Shown: piece by piece, positions 54,871 to 62,777 of the stretch | Position numbering within the stretch: the stretch's first letter is position 1 | Layout: each line of letters begins with the position of its first letter | Source: Agrococcus sp. SL85 | GTDB lineage: Bacteria > Actinomycetota > Actinomycetes > Actinomycetales > Microbacteriaceae | Assembly (NCBI RefSeq): GCF_026625845.1 | Contig: NZ_CP113066.1 | Coordinates: 372,001-436,000, forward strand | Length of the DNA: 64,000 nt | Direction: 5' to 3' | Notes under the pieces: generated by a model | What the model was told of the DNA's origin: nothing | Databases searched by the model: none | Seen by the model: only the letters and a program-made list of their open reading frames with translations | Made by a program: the position numbers and the translations under genes

Positions 54871-56433
54871 TCACGTGTAGCAGCCCTCGGCGAGCCAGGC
54901 GCCGTCGGCGTGCAGCAGCACCCAGGCATCGCCCTCGCCGTCGAGCAGCTGGATGCGGTGCACGACGTCGCCGAGGTCGCGGCGCCGGATGGGCCACGGC
55001 CCCGCCCACGCCACCACGCGGCGGCGGCCCGCCGCGGGCGGCACGAACCAGGCGGGCGCGCCCTCGCGCACGTCGAGCGCCTCGGCCTCCACCTGCGCGC
55101 CCGCCCCGTCGACGAGCCGCACCGCGAGCGGCGGCCGGAACACGGTCGTCGGCCTCGGGGCGGGCAGCGCGCCCGGCCACGGCCCCTGCTGCACGGCGGG
55201 CGCGGCGTCGCCCCAGGGCGTGAGCACGCCGCGCTCGGCGAGCAGCCGCCCGCCGCCGGGCGCGGCCGTGAGCACCGCCTCGCGCCCGAGCATGCCCTGC
55301 AGCCGCTCGAGCGCGTGCTTCGCGCGGTCGTCGATGCCGCCCCCGCCCCACAGGCCCGGCATGTGCTCGGCGTCGGGGTCGAGCCGCTCGGGCAGCGCCT
55401 GCACCTCGACGAGCGCCGAGCCGAGGTCGCTCTCGGCCAGCTGCCACCGCATCCGGTCGACGATGTCGGGAGCGCGCAGGAACCCCGGCTGCCGCCAGAG
55501 CCGCTCGCTCACGCGCCCCTCCTCGGCGCGCAGCACGATGCGGATCTCGCTGCACACGAGCCGCTGCTCGGCCAGCTGCCGCACGAAGCGCTCCACGGGC
55601 TCGCGCACCGCGAGCGCCAGCTCGGCCGTGCCCTCGAGCCCGGGCTCGAACGCGAGGCGCAGCACGCGCTCCTCGCCGAGCCCCGGATCCTCCACCCGAC
55701 GGTCGTCGTCGCCGCGCGCGCGGGCGAGCGCGACGAGCCCGGCCTCGCCGAAGCGGTCGCGCACGCTGTCGTCGGGGAGGCGCGCGAAGCCGCCGAGGGT
55801 GTGCACGCCGAGGCGGTGGAGCATGCCCGCGAGCTCGCCCTCGCCCAGCACCCCCACGGGCAGGGCGGCGAGGAACGCGGCACTGCCGCCCGTCGGCACG
55901 ATCGCGCCCGCCTCGGCGGCGAGTTCTGCGGCGAAGCGGTCGTCGGCCACGCCCACGACCGCCGTCAGACCCATGGGCGCGAGCGCGCCGCGCACGGCGG
56001 CGATCGCGCCGGCCTCGGAGCCGTAGAAGCGGCTCGCGCCGCGCATGCGGAAGGCGAGGCCGCCCTCGCCGATGGGCTGCGCGGCCGGCACGACGGCGTG
56101 CACGGCGCGCAGCACCCGCTCGAAGGCGAGCGACTCCCCCACAGGATCCGCGGGCGCGAGCGCGAGCATGGGCGCGGCCGCCTGCGCGTCGCGGATGCGC
56201 ATGCCGGGACGCACGCCCTCGGCTCGAGCGCCCTCGTCGCACGCGACGATGCGCATGGCGTGCACGACGGCCCCGGGCGAGCCCTGCTCGCCCCCGGCGG
56301 GGAGGGCGCCGGTCTGGCGCGCCACGACGACGGGCCAGTCGGGCACGCGGAGCACGCCGATGCGGCCACGGACGCGGCTCGGCGCGCGCTGCGCCGCCTG
56401 CCCGTCCGGGCCTCCGGTCTGCTCGATCCCCAC
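54871..56433 (-). CDS. imuB: ImuB, inactive Y-family polymerase-like protein
   Basis: 520 residues. ImuB has a Y-family polymerase fold but lacks the catalytic acidic residues; it bridges DnaE2 to the beta clamp. Here the palm region that would hold the first catalytic Asp reads IGVLRVPDWPVVVA, and the fold continues with RPGMRIRDAQAAAP, GIDDRAKHAL. GTG start at 56433, ten bases from a perfect LexA box. Upstream gene of the imuB-dnaE2 operon. imuA' is not beside it as usual, but 4 kb away behind its own LexA box. Confidence 0.9.
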   Translation of the reverse strand: MGIEQTGGPDGQAAQRAPSRVRGRIGVLRVPDWPVVVARQTGALPAGGEQGSPGAVVHAMRIVACDEGARAEGVRPGMRIRDAQAAAPMLALAPADPVGESLAFERVLRAVHAVVPAAQPIGEGGLAFRMRGASRFYGSEAGAIAAVRGALAPMGLTAVVGVADDRFAAELAAEAGAIVPTGGSAAFLAALPVGVLGEGELAGMLHRLGVHTLGGFARLPDDSVRDRFGEAGLVALARARGDDDRRVEDPGLGEERVLRLAFEPGLEGTAELALAVREPVERFVRQLAEQRLVCSEIRIVLRAEEGRVSERLWRQPGFLRAPDIVDRMRWQLAESDLGSALVEVQALPERLDPDAEHMPGLWGGGGIDDRAKHALERLQGMLGREAVLTAAPGGGRLLAERGVLTPWGDAAPAVQQGPWPGALPAPRPTTVFRPPLAVRLVDGAGAQVEAEALDVREGAPAWFVPPAAGRRRVVAWAGPWPIRRRDLGDVVHRIQLLDGEGDAWVLLHADGAWLAEGCYT

Positions 56434-56442
56434 GGTCCATGA

Positions 56443-56458
56443 TCGAACATACGTTCGA
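56443..56458 (-). promoter_or_regulatory. LexA box of imuB-dnaE2
   Basis: TCGAACATACGTTCGA, a perfect match to the actinobacterial SOS box TCGAACNNNNGTTCGA. Confidence 0.92.
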
Positions 56459-56503
56459 ACGCCGTCAAGCCGCGTCGGCGCGTCGCGGCGTCGCCGGGCA
56501 TGC

Positions 56504-56540
56504 GGAGGTGCGGGACGCGGCTCGCGCGCCCCGCACCTCC
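56504..56540 (-). terminator. Terminator hairpin after chaplin-like gene
   Basis: 11-bp stem (GGAGGTGCGGG and complement) with a 15-base loop. It separates the surface-protein gene from the imuB promoter. Confidence 0.75.
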
Positions 56541-56547
56541 CGATCCG

Positions 56548-59094
56548 TCACCGCGTCATGCGAGCGCGGCCTCCCACGAGCAGCAGGACCGCGCCGAGCA
56601 GGAGCAGGGCGAGCGCAGGCAGCGCGAGCCCCGTCACCGAGGCGCCGGTCTGCGGGAGCATGCCGGCAGCCTCCTCCTGCACCGACAGGTCGGTCTTGCC
56701 GCTGTCACCGGGCTGGCCCGGGTCACCGGGCACCATCGGGTCCGTCGGGTCCGTCGGGTCCGTCGGGTCCGTCGGGTCCGTCGGGTCCGTCGGGTCCGTC
56801 GGGTCCGTCGGGTCCGTCGGGTCCGTCGGGTCGACCGGGTCCGTCGGGTCCGTCGGGTCGACCGGGTCCGTCGGGTCCGTCGGGTCGACCGGGTCCGTCG
56901 GGCCGACCGGGTCCGTCGGGTCCGTCGGGTCGACCGGGTCCGTCGGGTCCGTCGGGTCGACCGGGTCCGTCGGGTCCGTCGGGCCGGCGGCCGTGGCGCA
57001 GTCGCCCGTCGAGGCGTCGCCGAGCACGCCGAGCGCGTTGCAGCCGATCGCCACGGGGAGCTCGACGCCGATGCCGCCGATGATCCCGCCGAGGAGGCCG
57101 TCGCCGACCTCGCCCGCGGTGCCGTCACCGGCGCCGGGAGCGGAGGCCGACGTGTCCGACCCCTCGGTCGTGGCGTCGCCGCCCACGGCCACGGCGTTGC
57201 CGCCGACGGCCACGGGGAGCGCAGCGCCGACCTCGGCCACGATGCCGCCGAGCAGCCCGTCGTCGCCCGAGGCCGAACCGGCCTCGCCAGCGGTCGAGCC
57301 CGAGCCCGTCATGGCACCCTCGCTCACAGCGTCGCCACCGACCGCAACGGCGTTGCCGCCGACCGCGACCGGAGCCGCAGCCTCGACATCCGCCAGCACG
57401 CCACCGAGCAGGCCGTCATCGCCCGAGGCCGAACCGGCCTCGCCGGCCGTCGAGCCCGAGCCCGTCGTGGCACCCTCGCTCGACGCGTCACCCAGCACGC
57501 CCACGGCGTTGCCGCCGACCGCCACCGGAGCAGCAGCCTCGACATCCGCCAGCACGCCACCGAGCAGGCCCTCGTCGCCCGAGGCCGAACCGGCCTCGCC
57601 AGCGGTCGAGCCCGAGCCCGTCATGGCACCCTCGCTCACAGCGTCGCCACCGACCGCAACGGCGTTGCCGCCGACCGCGACCGGAGCCGCAGCCTCGACA
57701 TCCGCCAGCACGCCACCGAGCAGGCCGTCATCGCCCGAGGCCGAACCGGCCTCGCCGGCCGTCGAGCCCGAGCCCGTCGTGGCACCCTCGCTCGACGCGT
57801 CACCCAGCACGCCCACGGCGTTGCCGCCGACCGCCACCGGAGCAGCAGCCTCGACATCCGCCAGCACGCCACCGAGCAGGCCCTCGTCGCCCGAGGCCGA
57901 ACCGGCCTCGCCAGCGGTCGAGCCCGAGCCCGTCATGGCACCCTCGCTCACAGCGTCGCCACCGACCGCAACGGCGTTGCCGCCGACCGCGACCGGAGCC
58001 GCAGCCTCGACATCCGCCAGCACGCCACCGAGCAGGCCGTCATCGCCCGAGGCCGAACCGGCCTCGCCGGCCGTCGAGCCCGAGCCCGTCGTGGCACCCT
58101 CGCTCGACGCGTCACCCAGCACGCCCACGGCGTTGCCGCCGACCGCCACCGGAGCAGCAGCCTCGACATCCGCCAGCACGCCACCGAGCAGGCCCTCGTC
58201 GCCCGAGGCCGAACCGGCCTCGCCAGCGGTCGAGCCCGAGCCCGTCATGGCACCCTCGCTCACAGCGTCGCCACCGACCGCAACGGCGTTGCCGCCGACC
58301 GCGACCGGAGCAGCAGCCGAAGCGTCCGCGACGGTGCCGGACAGCACGCCGTCGTCACCGGAGGTCGACGCGCCCGATCCCGCGCCAGTCGTCGCCGAGC
58401 CCGTCGTGGCACCCTCGCTCGACGCGTCACCCAGCACGCCCACGGCGTTGCCGCCGACCGCCACCGGAGCCGCGACGTCGCCGAGCACCTGACCGCCCGA
58501 GCGCAGCCCGTCATCGCCCGACGTCGAGGTCGCCGCCTCGCCCGAGTCGCTCGAGGCCGTGGCCTCCGAGCCCTCCGACGACGCGTCGCCGGCGACGCCG
58601 ATCGCGTTGCCGGACACCGTCACCGGTGCCGCGACGTCGACGACGCCCAGGATGCCCGAGGCGATGCCGTCGTCGCCCGAGGCCGTCGAGCCGGAGCCCG
58701 ACGAGCCGGTCGACGCCGACGACGCCGACGAGCCCTCGCTCGTCGCGTCGCCGAGCACGCCCAGCGAGTTGCCCGAGACGGTCACCGGAGCGGCGACCGA
58801 GACGAGCGCGGTGCTGCCCGAGAGCAGGCCGCCGATGCCGGACGTCGAGACGTCGGCCGACGGCTGCTGCGCCGAGCTGTTCGATGCGGCATCGGTCGAC
58901 TCGGCGTCGCCGGCGATCCCGATGGCGTTGCCGCCGATCGTCACCGGCGCCGAGATCGACACCACCGCCTGGTTGCCCGACACGAGGCCTTCCGCGCCAT
59001 CGGTGTCGGCTGCACTGGCGATCCCAGTGCCTGCGGCCCAGAGGCCGCCGGCGAGCGCTGTCGTGCACAGCACTCGCATCGCGAGCTTTCGCAT
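56548..59094 (-). CDS. LPXTG surface protein with chaplin-like repeats
   Basis: 848 residues. Signal peptide (MRKLAMRVLCTTALAGGLWA, cleaved near ASA-AD), then about twelve modules of ~52 residues, each with a chaplin-like core such as APVAVGGNAVGVLGDASSEG, a long D-P-T/D-P-V repeat stalk, and a sortase signal LPQTG followed by a hydrophobic helix and RARMTR. Chaplins of Streptomyces form amyloid surface layers, but their paired cysteines are missing here. Most modules come from a near-identical 312-bp DNA repeat. Good RBS (AAGGAGAG) before the ATG. Probable adhesin or surface-coat protein anchored by sortase. Confidence 0.85.
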   Translation of the reverse strand: MRKLAMRVLCTTALAGGLWAAGTGIASAADTDGAEGLVSGNQAVVSISAPVTIGGNAIGIAGDAESTDAASNSSAQQPSADVSTSGIGGLLSGSTALVSVAAPVTVSGNSLGVLGDATSEGSSASSASTGSSGSGSTASGDDGIASGILGVVDVAAPVTVSGNAIGVAGDASSEGSEATASSDSGEAATSTSGDDGLRSGGQVLGDVAAPVAVGGNAVGVLGDASSEGATTGSATTGAGSGASTSGDDGVLSGTVADASAAAPVAVGGNAVAVGGDAVSEGAMTGSGSTAGEAGSASGDEGLLGGVLADVEAAAPVAVGGNAVGVLGDASSEGATTGSGSTAGEAGSASGDDGLLGGVLADVEAAAPVAVGGNAVAVGGDAVSEGAMTGSGSTAGEAGSASGDEGLLGGVLADVEAAAPVAVGGNAVGVLGDASSEGATTGSGSTAGEAGSASGDDGLLGGVLADVEAAAPVAVGGNAVAVGGDAVSEGAMTGSGSTAGEAGSASGDEGLLGGVLADVEAAAPVAVGGNAVGVLGDASSEGATTGSGSTAGEAGSASGDDGLLGGVLADVEAAAPVAVGGNAVAVGGDAVSEGAMTGSGSTAGEAGSASGDDGLLGGIVAEVGAALPVAVGGNAVAVGGDATTEGSDTSASAPGAGDGTAGEVGDGLLGGIIGGIGVELPVAIGCNALGVLGDASTGDCATAAGPTDPTDPVDPTDPTDPVDPTDPTDPVGPTDPVDPTDPTDPVDPTDPTDPVDPTDPTDPTDPTDPTDPTDPTDPTDPTDPTDPMVPGDPGQPGDSGKTDLSVQEEAAGMLPQTGASVTGLALPALALLLLGAVLLLVGGRARMTR
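56738..56985 (-). repeat. 9-bp repeat array encoding the D-P-T/V stalk
   Basis: About 27 tandem GTCGGGTCC-type units (plus-strand reading), with regular GACCGG variants that give Val for Thr. Copy number is likely to vary. Confidence 0.9.
57265..58316 (-). repeat. 312-bp near-identical tandem repeats in the surface-protein gene
   Basis: About 3.4 copies of a 312-bp unit (104 codons, two alternating modules). Starts near 57265, 57577, 57889 and 58201. Several hundred bases are identical between copies, so recombination or assembly collapse is possible. Confidence 0.9.
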
Positions 59095-59118
59095 CGCTCT
59101 CTCCTTCTGATCGATCCA

Positions 59119-59139
59119 GCCGCCCCGCTCCGGGGCGGC
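59119..59139 (-). terminator. Small hairpin between the two surface-protein genes
   Basis: 9-bp stem GCCGCCCCG and complement with loop CTC, after the Pro/Val-rich gene; a possible terminator. Confidence 0.6.
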
Positions 59140-59173
59140 GAAGCATGCTGCGCCGAGCGCAGCCGCGGATCGG

Positions 59174-60292
59174 TCAGTCGGGGCTGGAGTCGTGCTCCTG
59201 GATCGCGGAGTCGGGGGTGCGCTCGTGCTCGATCGCACCGGTCGCGCCGCCCGCGAGCGCGGGCAGGACAACGGTCTGGGTGTCGGCCGGGGTCGTCGCC
59301 GAGGCGGCGCCCGTCGCACCGGCGGAGCCGGACGGCGCCGCGGGCGAGGCGCCGCGGTCGAGGGACAGGAGCCCGGAGATCGTGGGGGCTGCCGACGTCG
59401 CCGCATCGCCGTCGACGGTCGAGGCGGGCGCGCGATCGGTCATCGCGGCGGCGGCCGGCGCGGCAGCGACGGCGTCGCCCGCGTCAGCGGCTCCGCCATC
59501 CTTCGCGCCCTGCACATCGCTCTGCGCATCGTCCGTCGCGTCCGCAGCACCGGGCTCGTCGGCGACGGGCGGCGCGGCGATCGGCGCACCGGGGATGGGC
59601 GCCTCGGGCAGCGGCACCTCGGGCAGCGGGAGCTGCGGCACGCTGCCCGATCCCGGCGGCACGACGGCGTCCACCACGGGGTCGACGACCTCCTCGACCA
59701 CCGGGTCGACAATGCCCGCCACCGGCGCCTCGCCCAGCACGTCGTCGACGACCGGGAGCGCGCCGACCGCGTCGTCCACCACGTCGACCACGGGATCGAC
59801 GACGTCGACGACCAGGTCGCGCACGGGCGTCACGACGGGCTCGAGCGGCGCTGCGACGGGCCGGACGACCTCGACGACGGGCGTCACGATCGGCGCCGCC
59901 ACGGGCTCGACGACGGGCCGCAAGGCCTCCACCGCGGCGACGGGCGCCTCCACGGCGCGCTCGACCACGGGAGCGATCGGCTCGACCACGGGAGCGGCGA
60001 CGGGCTCGACGATCGCGTCGACCGCGCGGGTCGCGGGCGCGAGGGCGTCGGTGATCGACGACGCCTGCGTCGCGACCTCCTGGACGGGCGCCGCGAGGGG
60101 CTCGGTCACGTCGCCGACGAGGCCGCCGACCTCCTGCACCACGCCGCCGAGCAGGCCGCGGCCGTCGTCCTCCGCCGCGGTGGCGGCACCGCCGCCCACG
60201 AGGAGCGAGAGCCCGACGGCGCCGATCGAGGCGGCGCCGGCGACCACGGCGAGGCGGAGCATGCGGGCTCGCACGCCTGCGCGCTGCTCCAT
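59174..60292 (-). CDS. Secreted Pro/Val-rich surface protein
   Basis: 372 residues from ATG 60292 (an in-frame ATG at 60310 also has a fair ribosome-binding site). Signal peptide ending GGGAATAAE, then a region dominated by repeated P-V-V/V-V-D-P patterns (EPVAAPVVEPIAPVVE, VVDVVDPVVDVVDD, VVEEVVDPVVDAVV), then a Pro-rich linker (PLPEVPLPEAPIPGAPI) and an Ala/Thr/Gly-rich tail with no LPXTG or helix. No family recognised. Same strand and next to the chaplin-like gene, so possibly part of the same surface layer. Unrelated in function to the flanking SOS genes as far as the sequence shows. Confidence 0.7.
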   Translation of the reverse strand: MEQRAGVRARMLRLAVVAGAASIGAVGLSLLVGGGAATAAEDDGRGLLGGVVQEVGGLVGDVTEPLAAPVQEVATQASSITDALAPATRAVDAIVEPVAAPVVEPIAPVVERAVEAPVAAVEALRPVVEPVAAPIVTPVVEVVRPVAAPLEPVVTPVRDLVVDVVDPVVDVVDDAVGALPVVDDVLGEAPVAGIVDPVVEEVVDPVVDAVVPPGSGSVPQLPLPEVPLPEAPIPGAPIAAPPVADEPGAADATDDAQSDVQGAKDGGAADAGDAVAAAPAAAAMTDRAPASTVDGDAATSAAPTISGLLSLDRGASPAAPSGSAGATGAASATTPADTQTVVLPALAGGATGAIEHERTPDSAIQEHDSSPD

Positions 60293-60416
60293 GGCTCTCA
60301 CCCCCGTCATCGTGACCTGCCGGTTCGTACCCAGGACTGTACGGACGTCCAAGACGGACGACAAGTGGACTCAGCGTCCTGCCAGCGGCTTCGGATGGCG
60401 CGCCCGGCGTCGCGCG

Positions 60417-61082
60417 TCAGGCGACGAGCTCCTGCGCCGCGCCCGGCAACGGCTCGATGCCCGTGATCGGGATGCGCGCCAGCCGCGGCGCGCCGCCCGT
60501 CGCGGCCTCCACGACGAGGCTGCCCGCGGCGATGCGCCCGTCGCCCGCCGCGAGCCCCTCCCACTCGGCGCGCACGCTGCGCACGACGGTCGCGGCGCCC
60601 TGCCAGGGGCCCGCGACGAGCAGGGTCGACGACGCCTGCCGCAGCCGAGCGGCGAGCCTCGCCGCGTCGGTCGGGGCGACCCTGCCGGGCGAGGCGGCGA
60701 GCACCACGGGCATCGCCTCGGCGAGGCTCGCCACGACGTCGAGCCACGCCCGACCGGGGTGGGGCACGAGCGCGACCCGCTCGATCGGCACCCCGAGGTC
60801 GCGCGCCGCCTCGATGCCGAGGTCGGGCATGCCCACGATCGCGCCCCACGCACCCCCGGGGAGCGCGGCCCCCATGCACGCGAGGGCGAGGCTGCGCGAC
60901 TCGATGCTGTGCACGGCGCCTGCGCGGAGGCTCTGCACGACATCGCCGAGGCCGGCGGGCACGGGCGCCGCGCGCTCGGGCACCGCCTGCGCCTGCTGCA
61001 TGCCGCGCAGGCGCTCGCGCAGCGCCTCGACCGTCGCCGTGCGGTCGTCGCCCGTGCGTCGCTCGAGCCTCGTCGCAGCCAT
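60417..61082 (-). CDS. ImuA'-like SOS mutagenesis protein
   Basis: 221 residues. RecA-like fold without a good Walker A, as expected for actinobacterial ImuA', which pairs with ImuB and DnaE2 in induced mutagenesis. Recognisable parts: SIESRSLALACMGAALPGGAWGAIVGMPDLGIEAARDLG (seen as VGMPDLGIEAARDLG and the following LERVALVPHPG-like strand), and LLVAGPWQGAATVVRS. A perfect LexA box lies 16 bases before the ATG. Normally first in imuA'-imuB-dnaE2; here separated from imuB by two surface-protein genes. Confidence 0.78.
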   Translation of the reverse strand: MAATRLERRTGDDRTATVEALRERLRGMQQAQAVPERAAPVPAGLGDVVQSLRAGAVHSIESRSLALACMGAALPGGAWGAIVGMPDLGIEAARDLGVPIERVALVPHPGRAWLDVVASLAEAMPVVLAASPGRVAPTDAARLAARLRQASSTLLVAGPWQGAATVVRSVRAEWEGLAAGDGRIAAGSLVVEAATGGAPRLARIPITGIEPLPGAAQELVA

Positions 61083-61098
61083 CCTCACCCCTTCATCT

Positions 61099-61114
61099 TC
61101 GAACGTGTGTTCGA
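61099..61114 (-). promoter_or_regulatory. LexA box of imuA'
   Basis: TCGAACGTGTGTTCGA, perfect match to TCGAACNNNNGTTCGA, 17 bases before the imuA' start codon. Confidence 0.92.
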
Positions 61115-61195
61115 ACGCGTCAACAGCCTGCGGCGTGTCCGCATCGTCCCCGCGTGGGAGGATGAGCCGTCCCGCGCAGCGACGAGGAGGCCCCG

Positions 61196-62192
61196 ATGGC
61201 GACGACCGCCGACGACGCGAGCGTCGCACGAGCCGCTGACGCGGCGTCCGCGCCCGACCCCCGCCAGGAGGCCGTCCGCGGCCCGGTCCTCTGCGTGACC
61301 ACGAACCCCGCGATCGACATCACGTACACGATCGACGAGCTGCGGCCCGGCACGAGCCACCGAGTGCCCACGGGGCTCGCACGCGCGGGCGGCAAGGGCG
61401 TGAACGTCGCGCGGGTGCTGCACCAGCGCGGCGAGGAGGCGCTCGTCGTCGCCCCCGTCGGCGGTCCCGTGCGCGACATCTTCGTGCACGACCTCGACCG
61501 CTCCCGGATCCCCCATCGACTCGTCGAGGTCGACGCGCCCACGCGCCGCACGACCGCGATCGTCACGCCCGCGGGCACCACGAACCTCAACGAGCGCGGC
61601 CAGGCGATCGGCGCGGACGAGTGGTCGCGCGTGCTCGACGCGCTGCGCGAGGAGGCCGGCCGCGCGCGCCTCGTGATCTGCTCCGGCTCGCTCCCCCCGC
61701 AGACCCCGGAGGGCCTGTGCACGTCGATCGTGCGCATCGCCGCCGAGGCCGGCGCCCACGTCATCGTCGACGTCGGCGGCGAGCAGCTGCGGCAGGCGGT
61801 CGCCTCGGGCGCGCGCGCCGCGAAGCCCAACCGCCACGAGCTGCTCGAGGCCATGGGCGGCAGCGATCCGCTCGACGCCGCGCGCCGCCTCGCGGCCTCC
61901 GGGACCGGCACCGTGTTCGCCTCCCTCGACGTCGAGGGCATGCTCGCGGTGCTGCCCGACGGCCGCGCCTGGCACGCGATGCTCGACGGCGTGCTCGAGG
62001 GCAACCCGACCGGCGCCGGCGACGCCGCGGTCGCCGCGCTCGCGCAGGCGCTGTGCGAGGGCGTGCCGCTCGAGGAGCAGGCTCGCGCGCGCGACGGCGT
62101 GGTCGGCGGCGGCCGTGCTGGCGCCGCAGGCGGGCTCGATCGGCGATCCCGAGGAGCTGCGCGGGCGCATCCGCATCCGCCCGATCGGCTGA
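61196..62192 (+). CDS. 1-Phosphofructokinase (PfkB family), frame broken by AG/CT loss
   Basis: PfkB-type sugar kinase, best match 1-phosphofructokinase or the related tagatose-6-phosphate kinase. Restored length 332 residues. N-terminal signature GGKGVNVARVLHQRG, DVGGEQLRQA, AKPNRHELLE, and the catalytic D276 in NPTGAGDAAVAAL. At 62079-62083 (CAGGCTC) the frame is lost; restoring CT (AGGCTCTC) gives EEQALARATAWSAAAVLAPQAG and a stop at 62192. Unrepaired, it reads to 62266, four bases from the next gene. RBS GAGGAGG precedes the ATG. A ~25-residue N-terminal extension is unusual. No PTS fructose genes adjoin in the window. Confidence 0.85.
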
Positions 62193-62258
62193 TGCGGGAC
62201 CGCGCCGGAGCCCTCCGACCCCCAGCCTTCCGGGAGGCGCCGGGCAGCGGCGCGCTGG

Positions 62259-62264
62259 TACGGT
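62259..62264 (+). promoter_or_regulatory. Leaderless-type promoter of GNAT gene
   Basis: TACGGT six bases (GACGGC) before the ATG at 62271. Confidence 0.45.
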
Positions 62265-62270
62265 GACGGC

Positions 62271-62717
62271 ATGGACACCCTGCGCCTCGAAGAGCTCTCG
62301 GCCGGCAACGTCGTCGCGGCCAACGGCATGACGCTGAAGCGTGGCCAGGAGGCGTTCCTCGCCGCGAACGCGCGGCTCGACGAGTTCGTGAACGTGCAGA
62401 GCGCGTGGCAGCGGGTCGTCTTCGACGGTGACGAGCCCGTCGCCTTCGTCATGGCCTACTTCGACCCCGAGGTCGACCGCGAGGAGTACCGCTCGAGCGT
62501 GCTGCGGATGTACGTGGCCGGCAACGCCCAGCGCAAGGGCGTCGGCACCTACACCGTCGAGCAGGTCGCCGAGGAGGCGCGCCGCCAGGGCTTCGACAGC
62601 CTCTACGCCGTCTGGGAGGACGGCGACCAGGGGCCCGGCCGCTTCTTCCAGGCGGTCGGCTTCGAGGTCGTCGGCGAGTCGGAGTACGGCGAGGTCATCG
62701 GCCGCAAGGCCCTCTAG
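62271..62717 (+). CDS. GNAT-family acetyltransferase
   Basis: 148 residues, one GNAT domain. Acetyl-CoA-binding strand and loop SSVLRMYVAGNAQRKGVGTYTVEQ (motif A, R/Q-x-x-G-x-G/A seen as QRKGVG), then the motif B helix RFFQAVGFEVVGE. The target is unknown. The same fold as MshD, but single-domain. TACGGT lies six bases before the ATG; convergent with the ABC transporter gene beyond a strong hairpin. Confidence 0.78.
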   Translation: MDTLRLEELSAGNVVAANGMTLKRGQEAFLAANARLDEFVNVQSAWQRVVFDGDEPVAFVMAYFDPEVDREEYRSSVLRMYVAGNAQRKGVGTYTVEQVAEEARRQGFDSLYAVWEDGDQGPGRFFQAVGFEVVGESEYGEVIGRKAL

Positions 62718-62728
62718 CCCCAGCATCG

Positions 62729-62762
62729 CGGAGGCCCCCGAGCAGCAGCTCGGGGGCCTCCG
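62729..62762. terminator. Bidirectional terminator hairpin
   Basis: 15-bp stem (CGGAGGCCCCCGAGC and complement) with loop AGCA, between the convergent GNAT and ABC genes. Confidence 0.85.
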
Positions 62763-62777
62763 TCGTGCGAGCGCGGC

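Noticed and set aside
56738-56985. Regular short repeats that could suggest a CRISPR array
   Set aside because: The 9-bp unit has no unique spacers, stays in frame and encodes the D-P-T/V stalk of the surface protein.
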